Source: JANRKB01 sp033763695
GTDB lineage: Bacteria; Planctomycetota; Phycisphaerae; Phycisphaerales; UBA1924
Assembly (NCBI GenBank): GCA_033763695.1
Contig: JANRKB010000026.1
Span: 3,484-67,483, forward strand
Reading direction: 5' to 3'
DNA: 64,000 nucleotides
Below the pieces are notes generated by a model. It saw only the letters and a program-made list of their open reading frames with translations. It did not search any database and was not told the origin of the DNA. This document shows positions 43,951 through 52,471 of the stretch, piece after piece; position 1 is the stretch's first letter; each line of letters begins with the position of its first letter. The translations under genes were made by a program, and so were the position numbers.

Positions 43951-44051
43951 GCAAAGCGAAAAACGAAAAGCTCACATGATCCGTCCAGCACGCTCGCGCT
44001 CGGCGTGCCGTCCGTGCCACTGATGTCGAAGATGATGCGCACATCGATCTC
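43951..44051 (+). repeat. Module B3 plus 38-bp partial A element
   Basis: B3 (43951-44013) reads AGCGAAAAACGAAAAGCTC, then ATGATCCGTCCAGCACGC. It is followed by 38 bp (44014-44051) starting GTGCCACTGATGTCGAAGAT, a partial A element. The same B-plus-38-bp arrangement precedes copy A5. Confidence 0.7.
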
Positions 44052-44160
44052 GTGCCACTGATGTCGGAGTCTTTGACGACATCAGTGTTCTGTGGCGTGA
44101 TGCGCGGTCGTCGGCTCAGCAGCACCGAGATGCTCGCAGAGCCTCCCATCTCGGTGGCAC
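44052..44160 (+). repeat. 109-bp hairpin element A, copy 1
   Basis: GTGCCAC (start) and GTGGCAC (end) are terminal inverted repeats. Stem 1 is CACTGATGTC/GACATCAGTG (element positions 5-14 and 27-36), stem 2 CACCGAGATG/CATCTCGGTG (72-81 and 96-105). It lies 54 bp past the RAYT stop codon. Downstream, two decayed copies of the end motif GGTGGCAC follow at exact 21-bp steps (44174 and 44195). Confidence 0.85.
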
Positions 44161-44214
44161 GGGAAAGCATCTGGGTTGCACGGGAGACAGTTTCGGCGGC
44201 ACGGCTCGCGCCGT

Positions 44215-44763
44215 CTACACATACCCGCACCACTTCCGCCAACCCGGATCAATCGGCTCGTCGCACTCCCATTCACAGTGCGGCGATCGTGCCCACCAAT
44301 GAAGACTCGACCATCGCCAATCATGCGGGTCCTTGGCCAGTCCGCGTTCCGCGGGGTTGCGATGAATGTACTGCAGTTCGCGCGTCAGTTCTGAGTGGTC
44401 GCGGATGCTTCGATCAAAGCCCCCGCCCGCCAGCCAGACGCGCGGGGCGCCGCGTCGGCCCCGCAGGCGATCAATCGCTCGCGGCGCTTCGATGCTCCAG
44501 TTGGCAATCAGACGCTTGGCGAATCGCGACTTGATCGAACGCAATGACGATCCAAGTGATCGCGTCGCTGCAGGCCGCGCGATCAGATGAACATGCTCTG
44601 GCATGACGACCCACGCGAGGAGCCCGAAGCCATGCTCTGCGCGAACCTCGTAGAGACACTCGACAAACAACGCCGCGGCACGATCAGAACGCAGCAGAGG
44701 CAACCGGCCTTCGCACGAAAATGTGATGAACCGGGCATCACGTGAGAGTTCCCGGCGGCGCAT
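44215..44763 (-). CDS. REP-associated tyrosine transposase (RAYT, IS200-like Y1 family)
   Basis: The product has 182 residues from the ATG at 44763 (a GTG at 44787 would add 8). It has FITFSCEGRLPLL, the HUH motif in WVVMPEHVHLIARP (about residue 62), and the Tyr-containing ELQYIHRNPAERGLA followed by DWRWSS, the signature of RAYT proteins. These single-strand nucleases cut at or near REP hairpins. HUH histidines and the candidate catalytic Tyr are present, so it looks intact. It lies between A element copies 1 and 2, at 54 and 53 bp distance, the standard arrangement of a RAYT gene with its REPs. Confidence 0.9.
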   Translation of the reverse strand: MRRRELSRDARFITFSCEGRLPLLRSDRAAALFVECLYEVRAEHGFGLLAWVVMPEHVHLIARPAATRSLGSSLRSIKSRFAKRLIANWSIEAPRAIDRLRGRRGAPRVWLAGGGFDRSIRDHSELTRELQYIHRNPAERGLAKDPHDWRWSSLHWWARSPHCEWECDEPIDPGWRKWCGYV

Positions 44764-44816
44764 CTGCTTGCGAGGTGCGGGTTCCACGCGCGAAGCCTAT
44801 TTGGAACCCTGACTCC

Positions 44817-44925
44817 GTGCCACTGATGTCGGAGTCTTCGACGACATCAGTGTTCTGTGGCGTGTTGCGCGGTCGTCGGCTCAGCAGCACCGAGATGCTC
44901 GCAAAGCCTCCCATCTCGGTGGCAC
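44817..44925 (+). repeat. 109-bp hairpin element A, copy 2
   Basis: This copy is nearly identical to copy 3; the visible difference is AG versus CT at positions 67-68. Terminal repeats and both 10-bp stems are intact. It lies just upstream of the RAYT coding region. A partial end motif (TCTCGTTGGCAC) follows 20 bp later. Confidence 0.87.
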
Positions 44926-44988
44926 GGAAGGCGTCTCGTTGGCACGGGAAGGTTTCACGGTTCGACACACTGTTCAAGGGCGTGATTC

Positions 44989-45097
44989 GTGCCACTGATG
45001 TCGGAGTCTTCGACGACATCAGTGTTCTGTGGCGTGTTGCGCGGTCGTCGGCTCCTCAGCACCGAGATGCTCGCAAAGCCTCCCATCTCGGTGGCAC
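44989..45097 (+). repeat. 109-bp hairpin element A, copy 3
   Basis: Stem 1 has the G15-C26 pair, as in copies 1 and 2. It is followed by module B4 and copy 4, giving a unit of 191 bp from copy start to copy start. Confidence 0.87.
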
Positions 45098-45179
45098 GGG
45101 AGGCAGACACAAAGCTCAGAACGAAAAGCGAAAAGCTCAAAGGATCCGTCCAGCGTGCCAGCCGCACGGCGTTCCTTCC
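45098..45179 (+). repeat. Module B4 between element copies 3 and 4
   Basis: It carries GACACAAAGCTCAGAACGAA, AAGCGAAAAGCTC and GGATCCGTCCAGCGTGCC. Compared with B5 it shares the prefix GGGAGGCAGACACAAAGCTC, showing that A plus B was duplicated as one unit. Confidence 0.8.
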
Positions 45180-45288
45180 GTGCCACTGATGTCCGAGTCT
45201 GCGAGGACATCAGTGCTCTGTGGGGTGTCGCGTGGTCGTCCGCTCAGCAGCACCGAGATGCTCGCAAAGCCTCCCATCTCGGTGGCAC
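45180..45288 (+). repeat. 109-bp hairpin element A, copy 4
   Basis: Stem 1 carries C15-G26 in place of G15-C26 of copies 1-3, a compensatory double change that preserves pairing. The central part also differs (GCTCTGTGGGGTGTCGCGTG). Length is again exactly 109 bp. Confidence 0.87.
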
Positions 45289-45408
45289 GGGAGGCAGACA
45301 CAAAGCTCAAAACGAAAAGCGAAAAGCTCAAATGATCTGTCCAGGGTGCGAGCGCACGGCGGCGTCTTCCGCGCCACGGATGTCGGAGGTAGTGCGCACA
45401 ACGAACCC
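45289..45408 (+). repeat. Module B5 plus 38-bp partial A element
   Basis: B5 (45289-45370) is close to B4. It is followed by 38 bp (45371-45408) that start GCGCCACGGATGTCGGAGGT, a worn partial A element in the same place as the one before copy 1. Confidence 0.7.
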
Positions 45409-45517
45409 GTGCCACTGATGTCCGAGTCTGCGAGGACATCAGTGCCGACGATCGGTGGACGAAGTCGTCGGCTCCTCAACACCGAGACGCTCGCAAAGCC
45501 TCACATCTCGGTGGCAC
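45409..45517 (+). repeat. 109-bp hairpin element A, copy 5 (most diverged)
   Basis: The central part (CCGACGATCGGTGGACGAAG) is replaced relative to the other copies, while the terminal repeats, stem 1 (with C15-G26) and most of stem 2 are kept. The length is still 109 bp. A solo end motif ACATCTCGGTGGCAC follows at 45523-45537. Confidence 0.83.
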
Positions 45518-45596
45518 GGGGGACATCTCGGTGGCACGAAGACAATCGGCGACGCGAGAAGGCGCAGCAGGGGCGGCTCGCGCCTTCGGCCGTAGG

Positions 45597-45945
45597 TTGT
45601 CAGGTTTACTTGTCAGGGCTGGGCCCGGGGTTGACAAGTAGACCTGACAAGTAGATCCGACAAGTCGTTCTGGCAGGGAGGCATGGCCAGTCGATCCGAC
45701 ACCTGGCCTGGGGCGGTGACATGCCGCAGCTCTTCATCGCAGCTTCTCATCCCAGCTTTTCAACCCCGGGGGTGGTGTTGAGAAGCTGAGATGAAAAGCT
45801 GGCGGGGGCGAGGCGAAAGCGAACAGCGAAAAGCGAGAAACGAAAATGAGCCGTCCAGCAGGTCGGTCGGTCCCGTCCAGCGGGCCGCGCGACTGGAACG
45901 ATCATTCTCGCTTTTCGCTGTTCGCTGTTCGCTTTCTGCTTTCCC
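45597..45945. repeat. Right flanking composite of the repeat island (C3, C4, B6, inverted B7)
   Basis: Same order and orientation as the left composite: C3 at 45597-45650 (54 bp, TTGTCAGGTTTACTTGTCA paired with TTGACAAGTAGACCTGACAA), C4 at 45740-45801 (CAGCTTCTCATCCCAGC paired with GCTGAGATGAAAAGCTG), B6 at 45814-45860 (GCGAACA, GCGAAAA, GCGAGAA heptamers) and B7 at about 45892-45945, its reverse complement. B7 ends 2 bp before the sppA stop codon. Confidence 0.75.
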
Positions 45946-45947
45946 TC

Positions 45948-47747
45948 TCACTCCACCACGAGCACGCTCGGGTTCATGAGCACCACCGGCTCCTTGCGCA
46001 GTTGCAGCAGGCCGTTCATCGCCGAGCGCACCTGCGGCCAGTTGCGTTCGCCGACAATCTCACGCACGATCGCCTCCGCCGCCTGCACGCCGATCTTGCC
46101 GCTCACGTCCGGGCTGGCCGCGTTGCCAAACGTCTCTTCGAGCATCTCGCCCAGGCCGCGCGGCGCGGGATAGTGGACGACCTCGGGGTTGTCCAGCCCC
46201 ACCTTGCTCGCCAGGTCCTTGATCGCCACCTCAAGCCCGCCGATCTGATCGGCCATCTTCAGGCCGATCGCCTTATCGCCGGTAAAGAGGCGTCCCTCGG
46301 CGGTCTTGCTCAGGTCGATCCCCGGCCGCCCCGCGGTGACGCGTGACGTGAAGAGGTTGTACGTCTCGGTCATCTTCTGCCGCACGGTCGCGAGTTCTTC
46401 GGGCGACCACGGCGCGGTGGAGCGGAACATGCCCGCCATCGGCCCGCGCGAACGGCTCTTGACATTCACGTGCAGCTTCTCGTACAGCCCGGCCATGCTC
46501 AGCCGCCCGCCGACGACGCCGATGGAGCCGACGATGCTGCTGGGGTTCACATAGAGCTTCGACGTGCCGCTGGCGATGTAATAGCCGCCCGAGGCCGCCA
46601 TCGAGCCGACGCTGCCCCACACGGGCTTCTTCTCGCTCAGGCGCTTGAGCCCCTGCCAGATCACTTCGCTGGCGATCGCCGAGCCGCCCGGCGAGTCGAT
46701 GCGCACGATCACGCCCTTGACCATCGGATCATCGAGGATCTCCTCGATGGCGTTGCGGATGGTGCGGCTGCCGACGCTCTTGCCGCCGCCAAACAGTCCG
46801 CCGCCGCCCGAGTCACCATCGACGATCTCCGCGCCGATGTGCAGCACGGCGATCGCGGGCTCCTTGGCCGCGTGATCGGGCTTTTGCATCAGTTTCGCGA
46901 AGATCATGAACGGGTTGGCCATCGCGGCCTTCATGTCCTCGTCGTCATCCGTCGACGCGGTCTTGGCCCACGCCAGCGTTTCGCCGCCGGTGGACTTCTC
47001 GACGTAGTTCTTGATCAGCGGCAGATCGACCTGCGAATCGACCAACCCGGTCTTGGCCGCGGCGTCGCCGTCGGTCATCCACGCGGCCTTCATCGCCGCG
47101 TCGAGGCCTTCGTCGTTCATGCCGCGTCCTTCCTTGAACTTGGCGCGCATGTTGGCGTACATCGAATCAAGAAGCCCATCGATGTTCTGGTCCCACTGCG
47201 GGCTGGGGGCGTTGCGGGCCATCTGCTCCGACGCGCCCTTGTAATCACCCACCTGCACCATGTCGGCCTTGATGCCCGCCCACGCCAGGGTGTCGGCCAG
47301 GAACATCTCCTCCATATACAGGCCCGGCAGCATGACGCCGCCGCCCGACTGCAGCAGCACCTGATCGGCGTAGGTGCCCAGGAGCAGCCCCGACGTGTCG
47401 TAGTTCTCGGCGAAGACAAAGACCTTCAGACCCTTGGCCCGCGCGTCCTTGATCGCCGGCCCGAGTTCCTCGATCTGCGTCTGCTTCAGCGACGCATCCT
47501 TAACCCGCAGCAGGATCGCCTTCACATCATCGCGTGCCGCGGCGTCGCGCACCTGCTTGATCAATCCAGTGAGCGTCTTGTCCTTCTTGCTGCCAAAGAG
47601 CGAGATCGGTGCGGGCTCGTCGGAGAGCGCACCATCAATCTCGATCTTGGCAAGCTTGCCGCGGCCGTCGGCGAGCGCGAGGCTCGCCATCGACACCGCA
47701 CAACCCGCGACCACCGCCATCATCCGAGAGCCAAGCGCACGCGACAT
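45948..47747 (-). CDS. sppA: Signal peptide peptidase SppA (two-domain S49 protease)
   Basis: The 599-residue product has an N-terminal signal or anchor segment and two S49 halves, as in E. coli SppA of similar length. The catalytic Lys lies in MVQVGDYKGASEQM (first half) and the catalytic Ser in WGSVGSMAASGGYYIAS (second half), with VIVRIDSPGGSAIASEVIW preceding it. It degrades leader peptides within the membrane. The start at 47747 follows a perfect AGGAGG. It is divergent from gyrA, with a 370-bp spacer that shows no gene. Confidence 0.93.
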   Translation of the reverse strand: MSRALGSRMMAVVAGCAVSMASLALADGRGKLAKIEIDGALSDEPAPISLFGSKKDKTLTGLIKQVRDAAARDDVKAILLRVKDASLKQTQIEELGPAIKDARAKGLKVFVFAENYDTSGLLLGTYADQVLLQSGGGVMLPGLYMEEMFLADTLAWAGIKADMVQVGDYKGASEQMARNAPSPQWDQNIDGLLDSMYANMRAKFKEGRGMNDEGLDAAMKAAWMTDGDAAAKTGLVDSQVDLPLIKNYVEKSTGGETLAWAKTASTDDDEDMKAAMANPFMIFAKLMQKPDHAAKEPAIAVLHIGAEIVDGDSGGGGLFGGGKSVGSRTIRNAIEEILDDPMVKGVIVRIDSPGGSAIASEVIWQGLKRLSEKKPVWGSVGSMAASGGYYIASGTSKLYVNPSSIVGSIGVVGGRLSMAGLYEKLHVNVKSRSRGPMAGMFRSTAPWSPEELATVRQKMTETYNLFTSRVTAGRPGIDLSKTAEGRLFTGDKAIGLKMADQIGGLEVAIKDLASKVGLDNPEVVHYPAPRGLGEMLEETFGNAASPDVSGKIGVQAAEAIVREIVGERNWPQVRSAMNGLLQLRKEPVVLMNPSVLVVE

Positions 47748-48116
47748 CAGCAAGCCTCCTGTCACACTCCGCGCCAGAGGCTCCTTCGCCCCCGGAACCC
47801 GAACCCAGCACCAAACCCGGAACTCACTTCAGCATACGACGCCCAGGCCCACCGGTTGGTTCGCCCAATCGTCGTGCTCCACCCCAGACACTTCGGCAAC
47901 CCGCCGCGGCGGTTTCACGTTCCTTCGCGTGCCGCGGGCGAACGGCCCGCCCGAGCGGCCTCGCGATTCCGCGCGGAATCTCCCTCGCAGGCAACAAAAC
48001 ACGCAGGTTTTGCCTAGAATCCGCCCGAGTTCCGACGCCGTCCGACGCGACCACGCCGCCGCCCGAAGGCCCAGGCCCAATCGCCCCGCAGACGCCGTCC
48101 CCGGAGCCTGTCCGAC

Positions 48117-50876
48117 ATGGCCGATTCCTCTGATTTCGCGGGCGCCAGCGGCGCCGGTTCGAACGATCCTTCCTCCACGCCGAATCGACTGCCGGGGCAG
48201 ACCGCCGCGGGCGGTCAGGTCCTCGACCTGGACATCCAGCGCGAGCTCAAGGACTCGTACCTCACCTACGCCATGTCGACGATCATGGACCGGGCCTTGC
48301 CCGACGTCCGCGACGGCATGAAGCCCAGCCAGCGACGCATCCTCGTCGCCATGAACGACCTCAACCTGCGCCCCGGCAAGAAGCACCTCAAGTGCGCCAA
48401 GATCGCCGGCAACACCTCGGGCGACTATCACCCGCACGGCGAAGCGATCGTCTATCCCACGCTCGTGGGCATGGCTCAGAAGTGGCGCATGCGCGTGCCG
48501 CTGATTGACCCGCAGGGCAACTTCGGCTCGATCAACGGCGACCCGCCGGCGGCGATGCGATACACCGAAGCCCGCATGACCTACGCCGCCGTGGACATGC
48601 TGGCCGATCTGAAACTCGACACCGTCGTCTTCCAGCCCAACTACGACGATCGCCTCATGGAGCCGACGGTCCTCCCGGGGCGGTTCCCCAACCTGCTCAT
48701 CAACGGCGGCATCGGCATCGCCGTCGGCATGGCGACGAGTCTGCCGCCGCATAACCCCAGCGAGATCTTCGACGCGATCATCCGCACGATCGAAAACCCC
48801 GCGATCACGCTGGCGGAACTCATGCAGGACGTCGCGGGCAGCGACGGCACGATCATCCGCCAAGGCGTGAAGGGCCCCGACTTCCCCACCGGCGGCAGCA
48901 TCCTCGGACGCCGCGGCATCGTCGAGGCCTACAGCAGCGGCCGCGGTCGCGTCACGGTGCGTGGCACGGTCCGCGTCGAACCGCTCGCGGGCGACAAGAA
49001 GTCTGATCGCGTGCAACTCGTCATCGACGAGATCCCGTACAACAGCGCGCAGGAAGCCCTGCTCAAGAAGATCGTCGAGGCCGTCGAAGAGGACAAGATC
49101 CAGGATGTGTCCGACGTGCGTGATGAGTCAGGCCGCGAAGCGCCGACGCGCATCGTCATCGAACTCAAGCGCGGCGCGGATCCTCGCGTGGTCGAGAACC
49201 AGCTCTACGAGTTCACCAGCCTGCAGGACACGTTCAGCATCATGAACATCGCGCTGGTCAATCGCCAGCCGCGCACGCTGAGCCTGCGCGAACTGCTTGA
49301 TCTGTATGTGCAGCATCGCCAGGACGTGATCCGTCGGCGCACGGCATTCCTGCTGCGCGAGGCCAAGAAGCGTGCCCACGTCTTGGAAGGCATGATCTTC
49401 GCCGTGTGCGACATCGACGAGGTGATCAAGATCATCCGCTCCAGCAAGACGCGCGATGAAGCGATCACGCGTTTGATGGAGAAGCGATTCCGCATCCCGG
49501 CGTCGCACCCCTACGCCCCGAAGCTGCCGTCGCGGCTCATGGACCAGGTGCGTGCCGCGGAGAAGGACGGCGGCGTACTGATGACCCGCGTGCAGGCCGA
49601 GACGATCGGCGGCATGCGCCTCATCCAGCTCGTCGGCCTTGAGATCGAGCGACTCGTCAACGAGTACGCCGAACTCGTCAAGGAGATCGAGGGCTATGAA
49701 CTGATCTTGGCCGAGGCATGGCGCGTGCTCAAGATCATCGTCGCCGACTGCGAAGAGATGAAGGCCCGTTACACCGCCAAGCGCGTCACGCGCATCGACG
49801 AGGCCGAGGGCGACATCGACATCGCCGCGCTCATCCCGGTCGAAGACGTTGCGCTCACGATCAGCCATCAGGGCTACGTCAAGCGCGTGCCGCTGGACAC
49901 GTATCGCACGCAGGGGCGTGGCGGCAAGGGCATCCGCGCCAGCGACGCCAAGGACGACGACTTCGTCGAGCATCTCTTCGTCGCAGGGACGCACGATGAC
50001 CTGCTGTGCTTTACGGACACGGGCCGCGTCTTCAAGATCAAGGTCTTTGAAGTGCCCGAGATGAGCCGCACGAGCAAGGGGCGTGCGATCATCAACCTGC
50101 TCGAGCTGCGCGAGGGCGAGAAGACCCGCGCGTACCTGAACGTCAAGGACTTCGAGGAGAGCAGCAGCTACCTCACCTTCGTCTCGCGCGAGGGCATCGT
50201 CAAACGCACCGCGCTCAAGGACTATCGCAACGTCAACAAGGGGGGCATCATCGCCGTGGGCCTCAAGGAAGGCGACGCCCTGCTCGACGTCGTCGTCACC
50301 GGCGGCAGCGATGACCTGCTCATCGCCACCGCGTCGGGCTCGGCCATCCGCTTCAACGAAGAGGATGTCCGCCTGATGGGTCGCTCCGCCGCGGGCGTCA
50401 AGGGCATTGAACTTGAGGAGGGCGACCAGGTCGTCGGCGTGGTGCCGATCCCGATGCAGCCCGACGCCGACGGCGACCTGATGACCCGCGACACGTCCAT
50501 GTGCCTGCTGAGCATCACGCAGAACGGCTACGGCAAGCGCACGCCCGTCGACGAATATCGCGTCCAGCCCGAGACCGGCAAGATGCGTTCGCAGTCGCGC
50601 GGCGGCAAGGGCCGAGCCGACATCAAGACCAGCGAACGCAACGGCAAAACCGTCGCCGCTCTGGGCATCCTCCCCGGTCAGGACGTCGTCGTCATCACCC
50701 GCGGCGGACAACTCGTCCGCATGCCGGGCGACACGATCAGCGAGTACGGCCGCGGCACGCAGGGCGTGCGCATCGTCTCGCTCAACGACCTCGATCAGGT
50801 CATTTCGGTGGCCAAGGTCGACTCCGAAGCCGGTGCGGGCGAAGGCACCCCGGAATCCGCCCCTGTCGAGGCCTGA
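48117..50876 (+). CDS. gyrA: DNA gyrase subunit A
   Basis: The 919-residue product is the DNA-cleaving subunit of gyrase, which supercoils DNA with GyrB. Seen are the N-terminal LKDSYLTYAMSTIMDRALPDVRDGMKPSQRRIL, the catalytic Tyr in AMRYTEARM (about residue 145), the coiled-coil arm and the six-bladed C-terminal domain with the GyrA box as QGRGGKG, which favours gyrase over topoisomerase IV. The stretch matching the E. coli quinolone-determining region reads HPHGEAIVYPTLVGMAQ, so the Ser83 and Asp87 positions hold Ala and Pro. A disordered N-terminal extension of about 35 residues precedes the core. Confidence 0.94.
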   Translation: MADSSDFAGASGAGSNDPSSTPNRLPGQTAAGGQVLDLDIQRELKDSYLTYAMSTIMDRALPDVRDGMKPSQRRILVAMNDLNLRPGKKHLKCAKIAGNTSGDYHPHGEAIVYPTLVGMAQKWRMRVPLIDPQGNFGSINGDPPAAMRYTEARMTYAAVDMLADLKLDTVVFQPNYDDRLMEPTVLPGRFPNLLINGGIGIAVGMATSLPPHNPSEIFDAIIRTIENPAITLAELMQDVAGSDGTIIRQGVKGPDFPTGGSILGRRGIVEAYSSGRGRVTVRGTVRVEPLAGDKKSDRVQLVIDEIPYNSAQEALLKKIVEAVEEDKIQDVSDVRDESGREAPTRIVIELKRGADPRVVENQLYEFTSLQDTFSIMNIALVNRQPRTLSLRELLDLYVQHRQDVIRRRTAFLLREAKKRAHVLEGMIFAVCDIDEVIKIIRSSKTRDEAITRLMEKRFRIPASHPYAPKLPSRLMDQVRAAEKDGGVLMTRVQAETIGGMRLIQLVGLEIERLVNEYAELVKEIEGYELILAEAWRVLKIIVADCEEMKARYTAKRVTRIDEAEGDIDIAALIPVEDVALTISHQGYVKRVPLDTYRTQGRGGKGIRASDAKDDDFVEHLFVAGTHDDLLCFTDTGRVFKIKVFEVPEMSRTSKGRAIINLLELREGEKTRAYLNVKDFEESSSYLTFVSREGIVKRTALKDYRNVNKGGIIAVGLKEGDALLDVVVTGGSDDLLIATASGSAIRFNEEDVRLMGRSAAGVKGIELEEGDQVVGVVPIPMQPDADGDLMTRDTSMCLLSITQNGYGKRTPVDEYRVQPETGKMRSQSRGGKGRADIKTSERNGKTVAALGILPGQDVVVITRGGQLVRMPGDTISEYGRGTQGVRIVSLNDLDQVISVAKVDSEAGAGEGTPESAPVEA

Positions 50877-50996
50877 CCCCGAACGAGCCGCCGCGCTCTA
50901 CCGACTCCGGCCCTTGGCCGGGCGGCTGCGCCATCGCCTCAAAACACGTCGCGCAACCCTGCACGCACGCCGATTTCGCACTACGCTACCACCCTC

Positions 50997-52442
50997 ATGC
51001 TCACCCTCAACTACGCGAACTGTCTGTCTGATCGTGTCGGCGCTCACGGCCTCGACGCCGCCCTCTTCGCACCCGGCAGCGACGCCGTCGCCGCGTGCAA
51101 GGCCCACACCGCCCAACTCAACAAGACCCGCGGCACGGGCTGGGAACGCTGGCGCGATCTGGCCCACGGCACGATGCGTGAGCAGCACACCAGCGCGATC
51201 AAGAAGATCGTCGCCGCCAGCAAGGGCCAGTTCGACAACCTCGTCGTCCTCGGCATCGGCGGCTCGGCTCTGGGCAACATCGCCCTGCAGGCCGCACTGA
51301 ACCCCCCCACCTACAACCTGCTCCCCGACTCCAAGCGCCCCGGCCCGCGCATGTTCGTCGTCGACAACGTCGACCCGCAGTACTTCGGCGCGGTGCTTGA
51401 TCTGGTCGCCAACTCGCCCGGCGGCCTCAAGCGCACCATGTTCAACGTCGTCAGCAAGTCCGGCGAGACCGCCGAGACCGCGGCACAGTTCATGGTCATC
51501 CGTGACATGCTCAACAAGGCCATGGGCGCCGACGCCAAGAAGAACATCGTCGCCGTCACCGATCCCGCCAAGGGAACCATGCGCCAGATCTGCGATCGCG
51601 AGGGATACGTCACCCTCCCCGTCCCCGACGGCGTCGGCGGTCGCTTCAGCGTCCTCTCGCCCGTCGGCCTGTTCAGTGCAGCGATGTGCGGGATCGACAT
51701 CGATGCCCTGCTCGACGGCGCACACACCATGGACCCTATTTGCTCGCGCGACACGCTGACGCAGAACCCCGCCGCGATGCTCGCCTTCCTGCTTGTCGAA
51801 CTGGGCAGCAGCAAGGGCAAGTGCAACCACGTGATGATGCCCTACAGCAACGCGCTCTACTACATGGCCGATTGGTATCGCCAGCTCTGGGCCGAGAGCC
51901 TCGGCAAGGAGAAGGACCTGGCGGGCAACACCGTGTTCGCGGGCTTCACCCCCATCAAGGCACTGGGCACCACCGATCAGCACTCGCAGGTGCAGCTCTA
52001 TCGCGAAGGCCCCAACGACAAGGTGCTCGGCCTGGTCGACATCGCCGACTTCACCAAGCCCCCGCCCGGCGGACACGCGGACATCACCGTGCCGCGCGGC
52101 ATGGGTGTGGAAGCGATCCAGTACCTCGAGGGCGCGAGCATCGCCGGCCTGCTCAACGCCGAGAAGCGAGCCACCGAATACGCCCTGGTCGAGTCGCTCC
52201 GCCCCAACTACACGATCACCTTCCCGCAGCTCGACGCGCACCACGTCGGCCAGTTCATCATGATGTGGGAGGTCGCGACCAGCTACGCCGGCCTCATGCT
52301 CGGCATCGACGCCTACGACCAGCCCGCGGTCGAACTCGGCAAGCAGGCGACCTTCGGCCTGATGGGCCGCAAGGGCTACGAGAACTTCAAGACCAAGGTC
52401 GATCAGTCGCTCGCGCCGTCGCGCCACGTCATCAGCGGCTGA
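50997..52442 (+). CDS. pgi: Glucose-6-phosphate isomerase
   Basis: The 481-residue enzyme interconverts glucose 6-phosphate and fructose 6-phosphate. Motifs are LVVLGIGGSALGNIALQAAL, FNVVSKSGETAETAAQFMV (phosphate-binding), GGRFSVLSPVGLF, GTTDQHSQVQLYREGP (catalytic His region) and the C-terminal QLDAHHVGQFIMMWEVATSYAGLMLGIDAYDQPAVELGK with the conserved PGI signature. The distance to gyrA is 120 bp, so it may share its transcript. It is convergent with aroB. Confidence 0.95.
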   Translation: MLTLNYANCLSDRVGAHGLDAALFAPGSDAVAACKAHTAQLNKTRGTGWERWRDLAHGTMREQHTSAIKKIVAASKGQFDNLVVLGIGGSALGNIALQAALNPPTYNLLPDSKRPGPRMFVVDNVDPQYFGAVLDLVANSPGGLKRTMFNVVSKSGETAETAAQFMVIRDMLNKAMGADAKKNIVAVTDPAKGTMRQICDREGYVTLPVPDGVGGRFSVLSPVGLFSAAMCGIDIDALLDGAHTMDPICSRDTLTQNPAAMLAFLLVELGSSKGKCNHVMMPYSNALYYMADWYRQLWAESLGKEKDLAGNTVFAGFTPIKALGTTDQHSQVQLYREGPNDKVLGLVDIADFTKPPPGGHADITVPRGMGVEAIQYLEGASIAGLLNAEKRATEYALVESLRPNYTITFPQLDAHHVGQFIMMWEVATSYAGLMLGIDAYDQPAVELGKQATFGLMGRKGYENFKTKVDQSLAPSRHVISG

Positions 52443-52471
52443 GTGCTCAGCCGCCGCAACTGTCGGATTTT

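Noticed and set aside
44742..45654. Several open frames of 60-200 codons on both strands across the A elements
   Set aside because: They repeat the same translated strings because they read through the 109-bp repeats, and none has a domain or ribosome-binding site.
43354..45945. CRISPR array
   Set aside because: The copies are long, palindromic and unevenly spaced, with no unique spacers of even length and no cas genes.
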